From contig CM070715.1 of NCBI GenBank assembly GCA_036346275.1, positions 75,193,667 through 75,257,666 on the forward strand: a DNA stretch of 64,000 bases, in the 5' to 3' direction. Numbering within the stretch: position 1 is the first letter of the stretch; the number at the start of each line of letters is the position of its first letter. Below, in pieces: positions 11,700 to 23,479 of this stretch. The position numbers and the translations under genes were made by a program. The DNA comes from Otatea glauca (lineage: Eukaryota; Streptophyta; Magnoliopsida; Poales; Poaceae). The notes beneath the pieces are model-generated. The model worked only from the letters and a program-made list of their open reading frames with translations. It had not been told where the DNA came from and did no database searches.

Positions 11700-11734
11700 T
11701 TGTTTGAGAGATGAGAGAAGGGGACGAGGGGGTG

Positions 11735-13204
11735 TAACGTCTTAAATTTTGCACCAAATTGAAATAATAAAGATGTCAAGTTGTTTTATGAGTTTATTAT
11801 GAATTTTCTAGCTTTTCTGGAATTTTTAGCATTTAAAGAAAATACTTTTCAATAACTGTTGCTTCTGATTTTCAAACCTCAAATTTAAATCAGCACAAGG
11901 TCTAGAAATATTTTACTTGAGTTTAAAATGGTAACATTTCATGAATTTTTGGTGCAAGATGCTATTTTTAGAAAATCTAGTACTACATACTTCATTTAAT
12001 CTGAAACACTAAAAGAATTACGGAAGGAAATATATAGTTGAAAATATTCTAAAAATTTTACAGAAATATCGGTACACCCTCATAAAAACCCTAAAAAAAT
12101 TCATAAAATTCGTAGCTAATTTGATAGCTCTATAAATTCTAAGCAGTAATTAAAAGCCTATTTGAATTTGAATTAACAGCAAAAAAAAAAAAAAAAGAAG
12201 GTGCCACGCCCGAAACCCACCTCTACCCATGCAAAGACATATCATGGCAAAATACACTTTTCCTATGTGGCATTTCTCTCCCCTTCCCTCCCTTTGACGA
12301 GCCAGACCCGCTCGTCAATCTCTCCCCACGGGCGAGTGCGTGCCTGAACCATGCCGTGCATACTCCGCATAGCTGCAGCCACGCTAGCTCGCACCCAGGC
12401 CTCACACACCTTTGTTGCGGCACTGTGCGCATGAAGGAATTAGGCCTCACACACTACTAGCTTCCCCGCGCTGCCTCGCGCCAGCCACGCCGCAACGTCG
12501 ATTAGGACTTGCGCCACGCCATATTCCATCCTCCAGGTCTATGCCCCGCCGCCTCACCACTTGCACAGGCTTCTCTGGTGAGCCGTCACTCCCCTCACTG
12601 CCATCATCACCCCTACACGTGATGCAGAGTTGCTAAAAATCAGCAATAGCATTGCGTTGTTGTCCATACCTGCTTGGTCGCGACACCAAGCTCATAGGCT
12701 CAAGCTGAGGGCATCACCCCTGCATCTATAAGAAGAGCTCCTTGGTTCGTTATCCACCCCACGTTGCTCCTGCTCTTCCTTGCCCTACAACCGGCACCAT
12801 TGAAGCTCCATTGCCGGGGAGAACAACAAGAGCAAGACGAGCTCTTTTTTCTTCCCTGGTGAGCCATTCACTAATTCTTTTGATTCAAACCTTCCTCAGG
12901 GTTCCTCCTTGATCATGATCCTCGCCTTTCTTATAGCTCAAGTCGCCAGGAACGCCGCCGCCTCACTCCTCTTCTTCCTTGACCATAGTCACTATCAACA
13001 ACCCTCTCCAGTGAGGTTTTCCCACCGCCAAGCCCAAAAATGGGACCTCACCACCCTACTAACGCTTTACCCTCACTTAATTTAGCACCATCACCTCCAT
13101 AAACACCTTCCCCTACTACCTGCTATGAACGTTGCCGTAAAGCCTAGCTGCTCTCCTCCTCCAGCCAACTCCAGCCATCACCGACTGCTCCCCTAGCTTC
13201 CCCT
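11735..13204 (+). repeat. Degenerate LTR-type sequence, left part
   Basis: It begins TGTAACGTCTTAAATTTTGC, the kind of LTR start seen in long-LTR grass elements, and is AT-rich for about 450 bp. A 16-base A run (about 12181-12196), GC-rich leader-like sequence and a TATA-like CATCTATAAGAAG near 12725 follow. The sequence resumes after the solo LTR at 14705. No gag or pol is found. Confidence 0.45.
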
Positions 13205-14704
13205 TGTAGGATCAAGGATAACCGACTAGGGGGGTGAATAGGAGGTTTTAAAATTCTTCGGCTCTAATTGCAATAATTAAGCAAGCTAGGCTAAAAAATA
13301 TGATTTTTGACAATTAAAACCTAAATGGTCTAGGTCTTGCTATGTGCAACAATAGGCTAAGTCTAAGTAACAATTACAATCCTAAGGCAATATCAATATA
13401 CTAAACAAGTTAGGAATATAAATTGCAAAAATTAAGACAAGTGATCAAACCACAAGAGAAAAATGAACACAAATTTATCCCGTAGTCTTGGAGACTTGCT
13501 GGTCTTCCCTAATCCACGTTGAGGAAGCTTGACCAACTCAAGCTGGCTCCTTTGCACAAATGAGCCTCCCTCGATCACTATGGTAGCTCTTTCCCGCTCC
13601 GCGTAGACGAGCTCTGGCCTTCACAAGCCACCGGGCTTTCTCACAAACTCCTTTGAAAAAGTCACCGGTTCCTTCGCCTTCAAGCCATCTTGGAGGCGGC
13701 AACATCCAAGAGTAACAAGTCTTGATGCTTACTTGAAGTCGAATCAAGTGTATAAAGGCCCAAACTCTAAATGCACACTTGAATGCTCCTACCTCTCTCA
13801 AAATGAGAATTTAATACACAAGGGTGAGTTAGAGACTTGCTACAGCTCAAATATGATCAATGAGATCCAAGAGTTGCTCTAGTATGCAGGTGTATACGTA
13901 TTTATAGCCCCCACCAACATTTCCAACCGTTGGGACAAAAATACATAAAAATTCAGTATTTCCGGAGCTAACGCCCATGTAGGGCCGGTAGCACCAGACC
14001 CATGTTCAACAGTCGACTCAGGGCATTAATTGCACTGTCAGAGCCCGTTGCCACTAAGGGCCGGTGCTACCACCCAACTAGGACCGGTAGCGCCAGGCCC
14101 TTTTTATTTTTGATCTGTCAAAAGAGTGTTCTTTGGAAAATTAGACCGAACCTTGGGCCGGTGCTACCGCTCGGCCGGTAGCACCGCGCCAACATAGCCA
14201 ATAGCACCAGCCTTAAAAAAATAGCCAAAAGTACCTCTCTGGAATTTACACACTGGGCCCTCGGCTGGTGCTACTGCTCGGTCGGTAGCACCGCGCCAAC
14301 ATAGCCGATAGCACCGGCCACTTTGAATCTTTTCTGAAATTTTCAAATTGACTCAAATGCAAAACAAGTATGAGCTCAAATATGCATGTTTTGAGCCTTT
14401 AAACTTTGATCAACATCAAACTACTAGTCAAGGCCTCTCTTAATAGTACGACACCTATTCTAGCAACCCGATCTTTCTCCAAAATTCTAAGACTGGCAAA
14501 AAGTTATGAAAAGGTCCTTAATTTTATACCTTGGCAAATTAGCTTGACGTGTTGATCTTCTTTTCGCTTCATTTCCATGCTTCATTGCATGTCATGTCTA
14601 AGATCAATCTATTTTCAATAAACTCAAAGAAAAATATTAGTCTTTTAATCACGATAGTCATTAATTACCAAAACCAAAATAAATTGGGGGCCTAGATGCT
14701 CTCA
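13205..14704 (-). mobile_element. Solo LTR, 1500 bp, TSD CCCCT
   Basis: On the minus strand it starts TGAGAGCATCTAGGCCCCC and ends GATCCTACA. A 5-bp duplication CCCCT flanks it exactly (13200-13204 and 14705-14709). A TATA box (GCTATAAATACG, minus) lies near 13894-13905. There is no internal region or second LTR, so it is a product of LTR-LTR recombination. It contains several copies of a GGTAGCACCGG / CCGGTGCTACC motif (about 13985-14320). Confidence 0.9.
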
Positions 14705-14709
14705 CCCCT

Positions 14710-15369
14710 TTTGTCTAGATTTTTGATGAGTTATTGACAGTGTTTGAGCATGTGGTGCTAAAGTTTGAGTTTTTTTAATTCTATTTTGAATTTGAAGCAA
14801 TTTGAGGTGCTGTCAGGTTAAGGGTGGCACTACCGACCATGTAAGAGTGGTAGTGTTGGCCAGGCTGCACTACCGGCCTGGGATGGCGGCAGTGCTGGCC
14901 CTGCGGAGCTACCGATCTTGGGAGAGGTAGCCTTTTTACAGAGAGGTGTTTTCTCTGGAGTTAGACACAAGTAGCACTACTAGCCATCTGGGAGCGGTAG
15001 TACCGGGGTGCGGTACTACCGGCCTTCAGTGGCGGTAGTTATTTTCTAGAGAGGTGTCTCTCGGGGCTGATCAGTGCGAGCGGCACTACCGGCTAACCAG
15101 GTGCGGTAGTGCCAGGGGTGCGGTACTACCGGTCCTGGAAGGCGGTAATGCCAACTTTACTGCGATTTGAGCTTAATTTTTGCATTAATTATTGATTAAT
15201 GCATATTATTGTGAACAGTGATATGTGATATGTTTCTTGTCCGTGTTGGTTGCAGCACTCCGGGGCTAGGTCATGGTGAGATGAAAGCGAGACCGAGACT
15301 AGGCTAAGAGAGCTGAGGTTTATAACGGTCAAGGGACACTGGAAGATGACTGAGGCAGGGAAATGGTTG
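14710..15369 (+). repeat. Degenerate LTR-type sequence, right part
   Basis: Continuation of the sequence broken by the solo LTR. It contains at least eight GGTAGTRCCGG-like units on alternating strands between about 14825 and 15150. No coding signal. Confidence 0.4.
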
Positions 15370-16295
15370 TGTCGGGACCCGGATTTACGAATCCGAAACT
15401 CTCTATGAATACTACACTAGTCCAGGATCACGCTAGTGCACTCAGTGACAACATAGATGAAATACCATACCAAATAACGAATTAATTAAGAAAGTAGCAA
15501 ATTATTATTACATAAAGCAATGGGCCTTATGGTCAAGTTTACACCACTATGCCCTAAGGGCTTAAGAGACAATTAAAATATAGCAGCGAAAATAAAATAA
15601 CTTAGGCTATTCAATATGCCATAGACAATCGTTTGGGGAACGCCCTCCTAGCTCACGTAGTCTTCATAGTACTCCTCATAGAACTTTGTATTTCTTAGTC
15701 CTTTCTCAGTAACTGATAAACAAAGGTGTATAGCCGTGAGTACAAAAAGTACTCAGCAAGCCGTAGGGAAATGATACAATATATTCATGCAAGGCTTGAC
15801 AAAGAATGATCATATGGTTCTTTTGTAGAGAGCAATAACTTGAATTTAAACACAATAAATAGATTAAAAGCATATTTATGAAAAGATAATAAATAATTGG
15901 TAAATCAAAGATAGACAACATGAACAAATTGGTAAGGCTTCACCCAACACTATCTAAACCACCATCAAACCACTAAATTCATCAGCGTTAACTTTAGACA
16001 ACAAAACAACAGTGAACTCCCTATTCACATCCCAACAATTTCACTTTCCAACGTTTTATGAAACACCCTATACATCATGTGAAATTCCTGGGCATATCCA
16101 TGACCGCGGACACGGCTATTCAGATAGTTTTACACTCTACATATGTTATACTATTTTACCCACAAGACTTGATCATCTCCTTTTGCCAAGCCATTAGCAC
16201 ATTTCCTTTGGTATGTTGGTAGAGAGATCACGACAAAGTCTTTACAATATTCTGTCTAAACTTGGTACTGCCCACTAAGGTTTCACCCCTCAGGG
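15370..16295 (-). repeat. Truncated LTR, TGTCGGGACC family, copy 1
   Basis: The plus-strand boundary is TGTCGGGACCCGGATT. It shares an ordered module with copy 2 and with the LTRs at 39831 and 47193: a CTAGTNCAGGATCA block, a CATGACCGCGGACACGGC block, TTTACCCACA, then CCTTTGGTRTGTYGG followed by GAGATCA. By analogy with the full element at 39831-50132 it is read on the minus strand. It is cut off where copy 2 begins. Confidence 0.6.
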
Positions 16296-17400
16296 TGTAG
16301 GGACCCGAATATACAAATCCGGACCCTCTGTGTTTACTGCACTAGTTCAGGATCATACTAGTGCACACAGGCTCAACACAGTAAATATCATAATCATACA
16401 TAGCAGAAACATAATGAAAGACATTATATATTAATTAATACATGTTGAATGACCTTATGGTCAACTTACACGACTATGCCTCGCAAGGCTGAATAACAAA
16501 TTAAACTGCAGCGGAATAAAAACGTAGATAAATCTCTCAGTATACCACAGGCAACTGACAAGACTCGCATCCTAAATATTCGTCTCTTCCTGGTACTTGT
16601 CCTCCAGCATTGATTTAGACTCTTCAACTGGTGATGTTGTTGTGGGCAAGGGTGAGTACTTAAAGCACTCAACAAGTTGTACATATAATACAACTTTATT
16701 ATAACTATATACAAGGTTTATTCTAAAGGAATGGCTAACATGGCAATTTCGCAGTAAAGCAGCATTTATGAATAAGTACAATAAATAGATTGTAAAGACA
16801 GTAAAATAAATAACAGTAATAAGTAATTTCGGTATTTTCTAAGTAAACCAAGTTTCAAATCTTAAGTCAAGTTCCAACCTTCCATATGGCACCCAACCAT
16901 CCCAATCAAGTTTCCATTTAATTAAAAACTAACTCTTAACTGCAATTCTCGAGTATTACTTAATACCGCGAGCACGGCTATTCGAATAGGTTTACACTCT
17001 GCAGTGGTTATGCACTTTACCCACACGACATGATCGTCTCTTGGTGCCATACAATTAACACACTTCCTTTGGTGTGTCGGCAGAGAGATCATAACAAAGC
17101 TTTTACAATACTCTGGCTTAATCCAGTACTACCCGCTAAGGTTTCAACATTGGATGGTTTGGTTACCACATCTAGGGCCCCACTTGTGCCATGTGAGTTG
17201 ATTCGTGAACTCAGAACTCACACCACTATTGATAGTACTAAACTAAGACATTACAAATTAATCAGCTAGGTTGACCCATACCAGACATATGGTTAAATGA
17301 TTGACTCAGCTCAAAGGTTTGCAAAGTTAAGTCCTTAAGATGATCGAGACAAGACTTCTACATACCCTCTGCCATTCGACCCACCTTGGCACACTTGCCC
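16296..17400 (-). repeat. LTR fragment, TGTCGGGACC family, copy 2
   Basis: The boundary is TGTAGGGACCCGAATAT. It repeats the order of copy 1 with clear divergence (ACTAGTTCAGGATCATACTA, ACACTTCCTTTGGTGTGTCG, CAGTACTACCCGCTAAGG). The right limit is uncertain. No coding sequence. Confidence 0.55.
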
Positions 17401-17404
17401 CTTG

Positions 17405-17622
17405 CCACTTACCTCAATCTAAATGATTACCACCTCAGTTGATTACCAAACATCACATGCCATCAACAAGTCAATATCATTGCGTGACATCCCTTGTCAA
17501 CACAACTCAATATCCACTTACCTCAATCTAAATGATTACCACCCCAGTTGATTACCAAGCATCACATGCCATCAACAAGTCAATATCATTGCGTGACATC
17601 CCTTGTCAACACAACTCAATAT
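17405..17622. repeat. Tandem duplication, two 109-bp units
   Basis: 17405-17513 and 17514-17622 both start CCACTTACCTCAATCTAAAT and end CAACTCAATAT. I see only two substitutions between them, so it is a recent duplication inside non-coding repeat sequence. Confidence 0.9.
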
Positions 17623-18025
17623 CATTATGTGACAACACCTGACACACCAATTTACTAACATGTTTCATATTCTATTAGTCAAGATTAATCATTAATGCTC
17701 GACGTACTTGTTGGATTTACCTAAGCTGAAAAACACTATGCAATCACGCGCACTTACAGTTTACGGTTTTTTGAAAGCATCAATTTGGTTCTCATTTTAC
17801 AACAGAAATCTCCAGCTATGCTCTCTCAGCGCTTTATAAGGCAGTGAGGTAAGTGTTCAATGTAAAACGTCCTCATCCAAATATTTTGATAATAAGCAAA
17901 CAGAGAAAGAACCGTGGAATCAATTGATAATATAATGTTGGATAATCTATATTTCTTCTAACTTCAGTGCAATACTTTTCAGATTGAATCCTCACCCCTG
18001 CTGGCCAATATTACATTTTGACCTG
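17623..18025. other. No recognisable gene
   Basis: AT-rich. A stretch near 17749 (CACTTACAGTTTACGG) weakly resembles a CACTA end and could be the lost partner of the CACTA terminus at 19580. Confidence 0.3.
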
Positions 18026-18786
18026 TCAAAAAAAATGGTGAACTCGATGAAGAACATTCCTATCTATTTCTGAGTCCATATGGAGAGCCATGCCCTTGAG
18101 CTGTCTCAGTACAACACCAAGATCAGAAAGTGAATTGTCCTGCTTCTCTTTCTCTACCTGCGAAATAAAATGTTTAATGCTTATGATCTAACTTAGCCTG
18201 CATCAATCCTAACATCAACACAAACCTGAACTTTCTCCATGGCGTTGGTGGGATCAGAATACTTCTGAGGATTCAACTTCCCTCTAGGTCCAAACATTGG
18301 TGACGCCCCAGATTTAGCAGCGCCGACAACCCCCGATCCCCGGAGAGGTCTAGCACCCTGAGAGACTCCCGACCTAACCCCAAGCGCGAGGTACCAAGCG
18401 CAGATCTGACGGCACGGCGGGGGGAGAAACAGCAGCAGCGACAAGAACTCCAAACGAACCTGAGGAGCCAGGTGACGAGGCGGTAGAGACGACAGCAGGT
18501 GTGCAACCGCCCCATGAGTGAGCTGGGGAGGAGGCGGATGGAATTGCGGAGTGAGAAGAACCTTGGCATCGCGTGGGGTGGCACCGTAGGCGGCGAGGTG
18601 ATCTATGCTCTCGATGCCGAGAGCGAGGTTGGCCAGCACGGCGTGGCCCACAACGACGGCGACAGCCAGCCTCTCCCGCGCCTCGGCCGCAAGTGCCCAC
18701 CCCGCCGCGGCGAGCACGACTGCGAGGGCGAGAGGCAGGCCGCACGATCGATGGCACCTGTAGGCGGACGGAGGCAGCGAGGTCAC
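18026..18786 (-). pseudogene. Chimeric ORF with SNAP25-like SNARE exon, inside CACTA-type DNA
   Basis: Minus-strand exon A (18786-18226, 187 codons) starts at an ATG, has a hydrophobic Ala/Leu-rich N-terminal half, and ends KLNPQKYSDPTNAMEKVQ at a CAG/GTTTGT donor. Exon B starts at 18157 after TTTCGCAG and reads in phase VEKEKQDNSLSDLGVVLRQL then KGMALHMDSEIDR. This matches the start of the second t-SNARE helix of plant SNAP25/SNAP33-type proteins, which pair with syntaxin and VAMP in vesicle fusion. The reading then runs into unrelated sequence and a stop (18026), so the helix is truncated after about 33 residues. Exon A upstream of the last 30 residues does not resemble a SNAP protein. I infer a captured, chimeric gene fragment rather than a working SNARE. 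Confidence 0.55.
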
Positions 18787-18872
18787 TGGGTGGAGCCGAG
18801 GTGGTGGGCGATGAATGCGAAGGGAGGTGGCTACCTGAGGAATGGGCTGGTACCAGGATGCGGCAGTAGTTG

Positions 18873-19068
18873 GTGTTCACCGAATCCGATTGCTCTCGCC
18901 GCCGGCCGTGACGGGATCCGTTCCCCATGTTCTCTTCACGGTACCGGATCCGCCGGACCTGCTCTTGTCGACACGATTGGGTGCTCACCGAATCCGGTCG
19001 CCGTCACTGTCGACTGTGACGGGATCTGTTCCCCGCCATCTCTTCACAGTATAGAATTCGTCGGATAC
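18873..19068. repeat. Diverged tandem repeat, unit 108 bp
   Basis: 18873-18960 and 18981-19068 share CACCGAATCCG, GTGACGGGATC, GTTCCCC and CTCTTCACGGTA-like blocks in the same order at 108-bp spacing, within the GC-rich upstream part of the chimeric ORF. Confidence 0.65.
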
Positions 19069-19309
19069 AACCAGTGCAGGGGATGAAGCTCGTCAAGGAC
19101 TCGATGGAAGTGGAGAGGGCGAGCGGGAAATGGAAGGGCGAGGCTGAGGGCGGGAGCGGTCGGCGGCGGCGCTGCCTAGGCGAAGAAGAGCGAGAAGTGG
19201 GAAGAGGGGGCAGCCGTAGCAGTAACAGCTGCGGAAGCAGATCGCGACCGATAAGAGGAAGGAACCGCGTAGGCGATATATTCTTTCGAAAAACCATATT
19301 TGATATCAA

Positions 19310-19580
19310 TATATAAAACCTTATGCGATGTGTGGAGTATTATCGCAGGTGATTTTTATTAAAATCGTCTCTAATACTATTTATATCACAAACAATTTTA
19401 TCTAAAAACTATTTATAATTTATATATACATCATTATAGACGGTTTTTAGTTAAAATCGTCTGTAATATGGTCTCATCACAAATTGTTATTTTAAAACCG
19501 TATGTGCTTATATTTAATACGGACGGTTTTTAAAAAACATCTATGATAAGAAACCTATTATAGTCTTTTCTGTAGTAGTA
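19310..19580. mobile_element. CACTA/Spm right terminus with subterminal repeats
   Basis: The end TAGTCTTTTCTGTAGTAGTA (19561-19580) is the inverse of CACTACTACAGAAAAG except that the terminal base is A instead of G. Inside it are repeated ACGGTTTTTA / TAAAAACCGT-like subterminal units (19439-19535). The chimeric SNARE-containing ORF lies within about 0.8 kb, which suggests a gene-capturing CACTA. The left terminus was not found with confidence. Confidence 0.7.
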
Positions 19581-19708
19581 ACAAAACCCACGTATTGACG
19601 CTAAGTCTTGGTGAGAAGGGGAAGGATCAATGACACACCAAACTCTACTATTTTATTTAAGTAGTAAAGATTAATATATTTTTCCATTTCTACGCTCCAA
19701 GCCAGCCC

Positions 19709-19717
19709 TAAACAGGA
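19709..19717. repeat. MULE target-site duplication (left)
   Basis: TAAACAGGA, repeated exactly at 33309-33317. Nine bases is the Mutator signature. Confidence 0.95.
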
Positions 19718-20100
19718 GGAAATTTTTGAATACAGTACAAAATACTGTCGGAAATTTGAGAATGATACAACATGTTTGCGTATTTACGAAAAACCCCACC
19801 ATACCCGGAATCTGAAAATCCGTTTAAACATACGCGAGACGCCAGAACCCGGTTAACCCTTTACCGGAATTTCAAATTCCGGGTATGGGGGCCCCACCCC
19901 ATACCCGGAATTTCAAAAACCGGGTATGGGGTGGGGCCCCCATACCCGGATCCTCAAAATCCGGTTAAGCCTAGCCCCCATTTGCATTCTACACAAAGTG
20001 AAGATTCCATGCATGCTGATAAAAAAATATAATTAGTAAAATAATTAGTAAAAAGTATAATTAGTAAAATGATTAGTAAAAACTATAAAAAGTATAATTC
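19718..20100 (+). repeat. MULE left TIR with GC palindromes
   Basis: Left inverted repeat. It contains two consecutive palindromes built on CCGGGTATGGGG / CCCCATACCCGG (about 19878-19908 and 19918-19950), whereas the right TIR holds one. It ends in repeated TTAGTAAAA units (20030-20090) that are mirrored on the right. Confidence 0.9.
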
Positions 20101-20437
20101 CCTCCATACCGATTAGGAAATTTCGTAGTCTCCACGTGATTAGCACTGGCATATTCCGGAAAAATATTTAATTTACACCTTGCTTTGCATCTAATTTCCA
20201 CTAGTGCAATAACCCTAAGTATTATAGTCGACAACAACTCATGTCATGTTTTTTAGCCCTTTCGGCGGCCCGTAAAATATCATGTATAAATGGAATTTTT
20301 ATAAACGATGGACAACATTTGATGTTTCATATATGCACTAGCATATTCCGAAAAATATTTAATGTACACATTGCTCTGCTTCTAATTTCCACTAGTGCAA
20401 TAACCCTAAATATTATAGTCGACAACAACTAATGTGA
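20100..20437. repeat. Subterminal direct repeat of the MULE
   Basis: Two similar units of about 105 bp (about 20145-20252 and 20334-20432) share GCATATTCCG, AAAAATATTTAAT, CACTAGTGCAATAACCCTAA and TATTATAGTCGACAACAACT. Confidence 0.8.
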
Positions 20438-20553
20438 AAAGTTGCATGACGTGTCACCCATCATCAAAGCTGCACGACTTGTCACCCTCTGTCGAAAGCT
20501 GCACGACGTGTCACCCTCTGTCCAAAGCTGCACGACCTTTCACCCTCTCGCCG
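20438..20553 (+). repeat. Four-unit array of GCTGCACGAC motif (left)
   Basis: Four units about 29-32 bp apart of AAAGCTGCACGAC followed by TGTCACCC (first unit AAAGTTGCATGAC). The same motif is arrayed in inverse orientation at 23899-24012, so the two arrays bracket the transposase unit. Possibly subterminal protein-binding sites. Confidence 0.85.
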
Positions 20554-21049
20554 AAAGTCGTGGCGCGCGTCGTCTAATCGCCCACTCGAGAAAGCATGCG
20601 GATGGACAACACAAGGGTGATTTGACATGACCGTGAGGTACACTAAAAATTTCGACGACTTAAGAGAAATCAAGGCCATCAGATATTACGAAGATGACAA
20701 CACATGAGTGATTTGACAAGACTAGTAGATAAAATAAATTAGGAAAAACAACTTAAGAGAAAGCTGGCATCGATTTATTTCAAATTTGGCAACAAAAGAG
20801 TGATTAAACATGATACATTGGGGGACAGAGAACATTTCACACATAATCAAAGCCAAATGACTACATCTTTGGGTGGATTGGGGCACCTCCTACGGTCGTG
20901 TCCGGGTTGTTTACATAACTTGCATTTTCGCAAACCGTCCATCGCATCACCGCGCCCATGTCACCTTGCAACGGTGCCCGTGGCCTCCCATATTGTGTGC
21001 GTCTAGTCGCGGGATATGGTTTCGTGTTGGGCCTTCCATAATCTTGTAG

Positions 21050-22800
21050 TTCGCCCGATTGTGAACGAACTCATCTTTGGACGCCATGTGTTCTTCAAAG
21101 CATGCGCGTGTAGTAAGGCGAGATGAATCTGCGATGCATCGTTCCACCCATGTCGCGACACGCGGCGAGCGATGGGAGCACGAATGTGTTGAAGCTTGGC
21201 TTGTTGCACGTGCACGCCACTTGCTCGCCTCTAGCCGACATCGTTGCACGGTGTCCCCACGAGATACCCGGATGCATGTCTGCGCTTGCACATGACCTCA
21301 AATTTATTCGTTCCCAAGTCATAAATCCTTGTGCCGTGGAAGTGCGCCTTCTTCCTTCTCTCCGCGAGCATCTTCTCCACTGGTGCGACGTGGTGATGCA
21401 CGCCTCACCGCATCACCGCGATCTCTAAGTAATCACCGCCCGATAGAATGTGAGCTCAATGATTGAACACAACGGAAGAGCGCGCACACCCTTGAGGACG
21501 TTGTTGAATGCCTCCGCTATGTTCGTTGTCATCACGTTGTACCTATGATGGTGTATGTCACCTGTATAGAAGTGAATACAAGGAGGTGAAATGATTTGCG
21601 TTAAGTTATGGTTCGTCCATACCTCGCTCCGTTAGGTGTCGTGGAGTAGCGCCACCGCTCGCTGCTTCCCGCGATCCACTTTGGTGAAGGTGGGCCGAGT
21701 TCGAGAAACCACGGTCGCCCTTCCACCATTTGCGAACGGAGTTCTTTGCTCCGGATTGGTCGTCTTCCATCATCTTCCGTGTGGTCTCGTGCATTGCGCC
21801 CATATCGCGTTGAACTTGTGTGCTTGGTTCTGCAGCACATAGCTTTGAATCTCTTGACGAGCCTTGTTCTTGTACCTTGTGTGCGAGTTCGCACAAGGTG
21901 GCGCATGCACCATCTTCTCTCAACATCGGGCCGGCTAGTGTCCGAGGACGTCTTTGTCGTGCATGACATCCAACGCGTGGAGGAGGCCTTTGTTCCTATC
22001 CGAGACAACGATACGCGCTCCGGCACCGACGACCCGGCTCTTGAGTAGAGTTAGGAACCACAACCACTGTCATTGTTCTCGCTCGACGAGCGAACGCCAC
22101 GGGAGGATTTGGTTATTTGTATCGCCAGTGAGTGCAATCGTGGCCCCGTGGAACTTCCCACTTAGGAATGTCCCGTCCACGCATATGACTGGTCTACAAT
22201 ACCTGAATGCTTCGATGCATTGACCGAATGACCAGAATATCCTAACTAGGTACCGGTCCGCCGAGCTGACGGACCCATCTTCTAGTATGACGGGCTCATC
22301 GGCCACTGCGAACTGAGTGCCCGGGTTCGTCATGGCGATCTTCTGTAGCAACCTAGGGGCATAGTTGAAAGACTCCTCGAATCCCCCAAAAAGCATCTTC
22401 AATGCCTTCTGCTTCGCTCTCCAAGCCGTATGGTACGTGATGACCATCCCAGTTTTAGCCTGGACCTCCTCCATAATTTTTCGGGGAGTCATCCCTATGT
22501 CGCTTCCAACGATGGACACGAGGATCTGGGCTACAAACCTCGCATCCACAAGTTGGTTCATGTTCCTTACGGACTCCTCCGTGCACGTATGAGGCCTATT
22601 TCTACTTATGACGAAGTAGTCTTCATGCTTGGGTGCGTGAACCCGCACAAAGAAGGGACAATCTGGTACCGTGCACCTAACCTCGTCGAGGAGGGCTCCG
22701 ACCGAGACGAGTGTGCTCCGTCTTGTCATGACGGCATAGTTGCTAAGAAAGTGAATTGCCTCCACTTGTTATGGAACCGTTGTCCGGTTTGGACATCATT
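21050..22800 (-). pseudogene. MuDR-type MULE transposase (frameshifted)
   Basis: 22765-22070 gives a 231-residue open segment. It has a MuDR-type N-terminal zinc-binding pattern (Cys31, Cys36, then HTC at 59-61: VRCTVPDCPFFVRVHAPK, RNRPHTC), a helical region (MTPRKIMEEVQAKTG), and the start of the MULE catalytic domain RPVICVDGTFLSGKFHG, with D197 the first acidic residue. After VERE the frame is lost, but SRVVGAGARIVVSDRNKG and LLHALDVMHDKDVLGH follow at about 22045-21945 in another frame and supply the second Asp. Further down, about 21270-21100, a SWIM-like CTCNKPSF...LAACRDMG then YYTRML...NTW is the usual MULE C-terminus. The order is right and stops arise mainly from one-base shifts. 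The protein would bind the TIRs and catalyse excision and insertion. As read it is not a single ORF. Confidence 0.85.
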
Positions 22801-23400
22801 CAGGAGTACCCCACGCGGATAAGTTATCAGAATCCGTGAGGGTACAATCCGGTGACCGATGGCCCCAAGTAATGTATAGCCGGTGTTGGGTCATCATTGT
22901 CCGCCGCTTCTTCATCCCCCTTCCGCCGTCTTCATCATCCATGCATTCCCCATCCACCTCCGCCGCCATCTTCTTCTTCACCTCCCCGATGCCCCTCCTC
23001 TACAATTCTTTGGTTGGGTGGTGCTTGTAATATGTCATGTTCTCATCGCTCGGAGGTAGAGGCCTCCTCTACGGGCTGGTGCCGTGGCAATATCTCCACG
23101 TATACTCCTATCTCAAAATTCTCTTCACCGCTTATGACATACAAAGCCCACACGCTTTCATTCTGTAGAAGGGAAGAGCGTGTACACAACCATCGGGTGT
23201 TGGGGACAAACCGTGGGCGAACCCCATCGAAACGAACTCGTGCGTCTCAAGATTCACACGCAGTAGAGCGATGACATGTGATTTGAGCTGCCAGAGTTCG
23301 TTCGGGGTGGCTATTGTGCTATCTATGTGTAGACAGTTATCAATGCTCACCACTCTCCCGTGCAAGACTACGGGCCGTTCTCCAAATAAATTTTAAAAGG
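22801..23400 (-). pseudogene. N-terminal exon region of the MULE transposase
   Basis: Upstream of the catalytic part, the minus strand reads MHGRVVSIDNCLHIDSTIAT from 23365 and, in other frames, acidic Asp/Glu/Gly-rich segments (23030-22840) such as MDDEDGGRGMKK. Such acidic linkers precede the DNA-binding domain in many plant MULE transposases. Several frame changes are needed to join them, so the exact exon structure is unclear. Confidence 0.5.
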
Positions 23401-23479
23401 CATGTCCATCTCAGAGTAAATATCGCACTATTAATGTACTAAATACCTTAATAACACAAAAATAATATACACTAATGAT

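Noticed and set aside
18499..19316. Plus-strand ORFs of 195 and 98 codons
   Set aside because: They oppose the minus-strand chimeric ORF and cover a tandem repeat; no domain or codon evidence.
20438..20553. Regularly spaced short repeats resembling a CRISPR array
   Set aside because: Plant context, only four units, spacers are part of the repeat, and an inverted partner array exists; subterminal transposon repeats explain it.
21077..21428. Several overlapping ORFs of about 70-114 codons on both strands
   Set aside because: They are fragments and shadows of the frameshifted C-terminal part of the MULE transposase.
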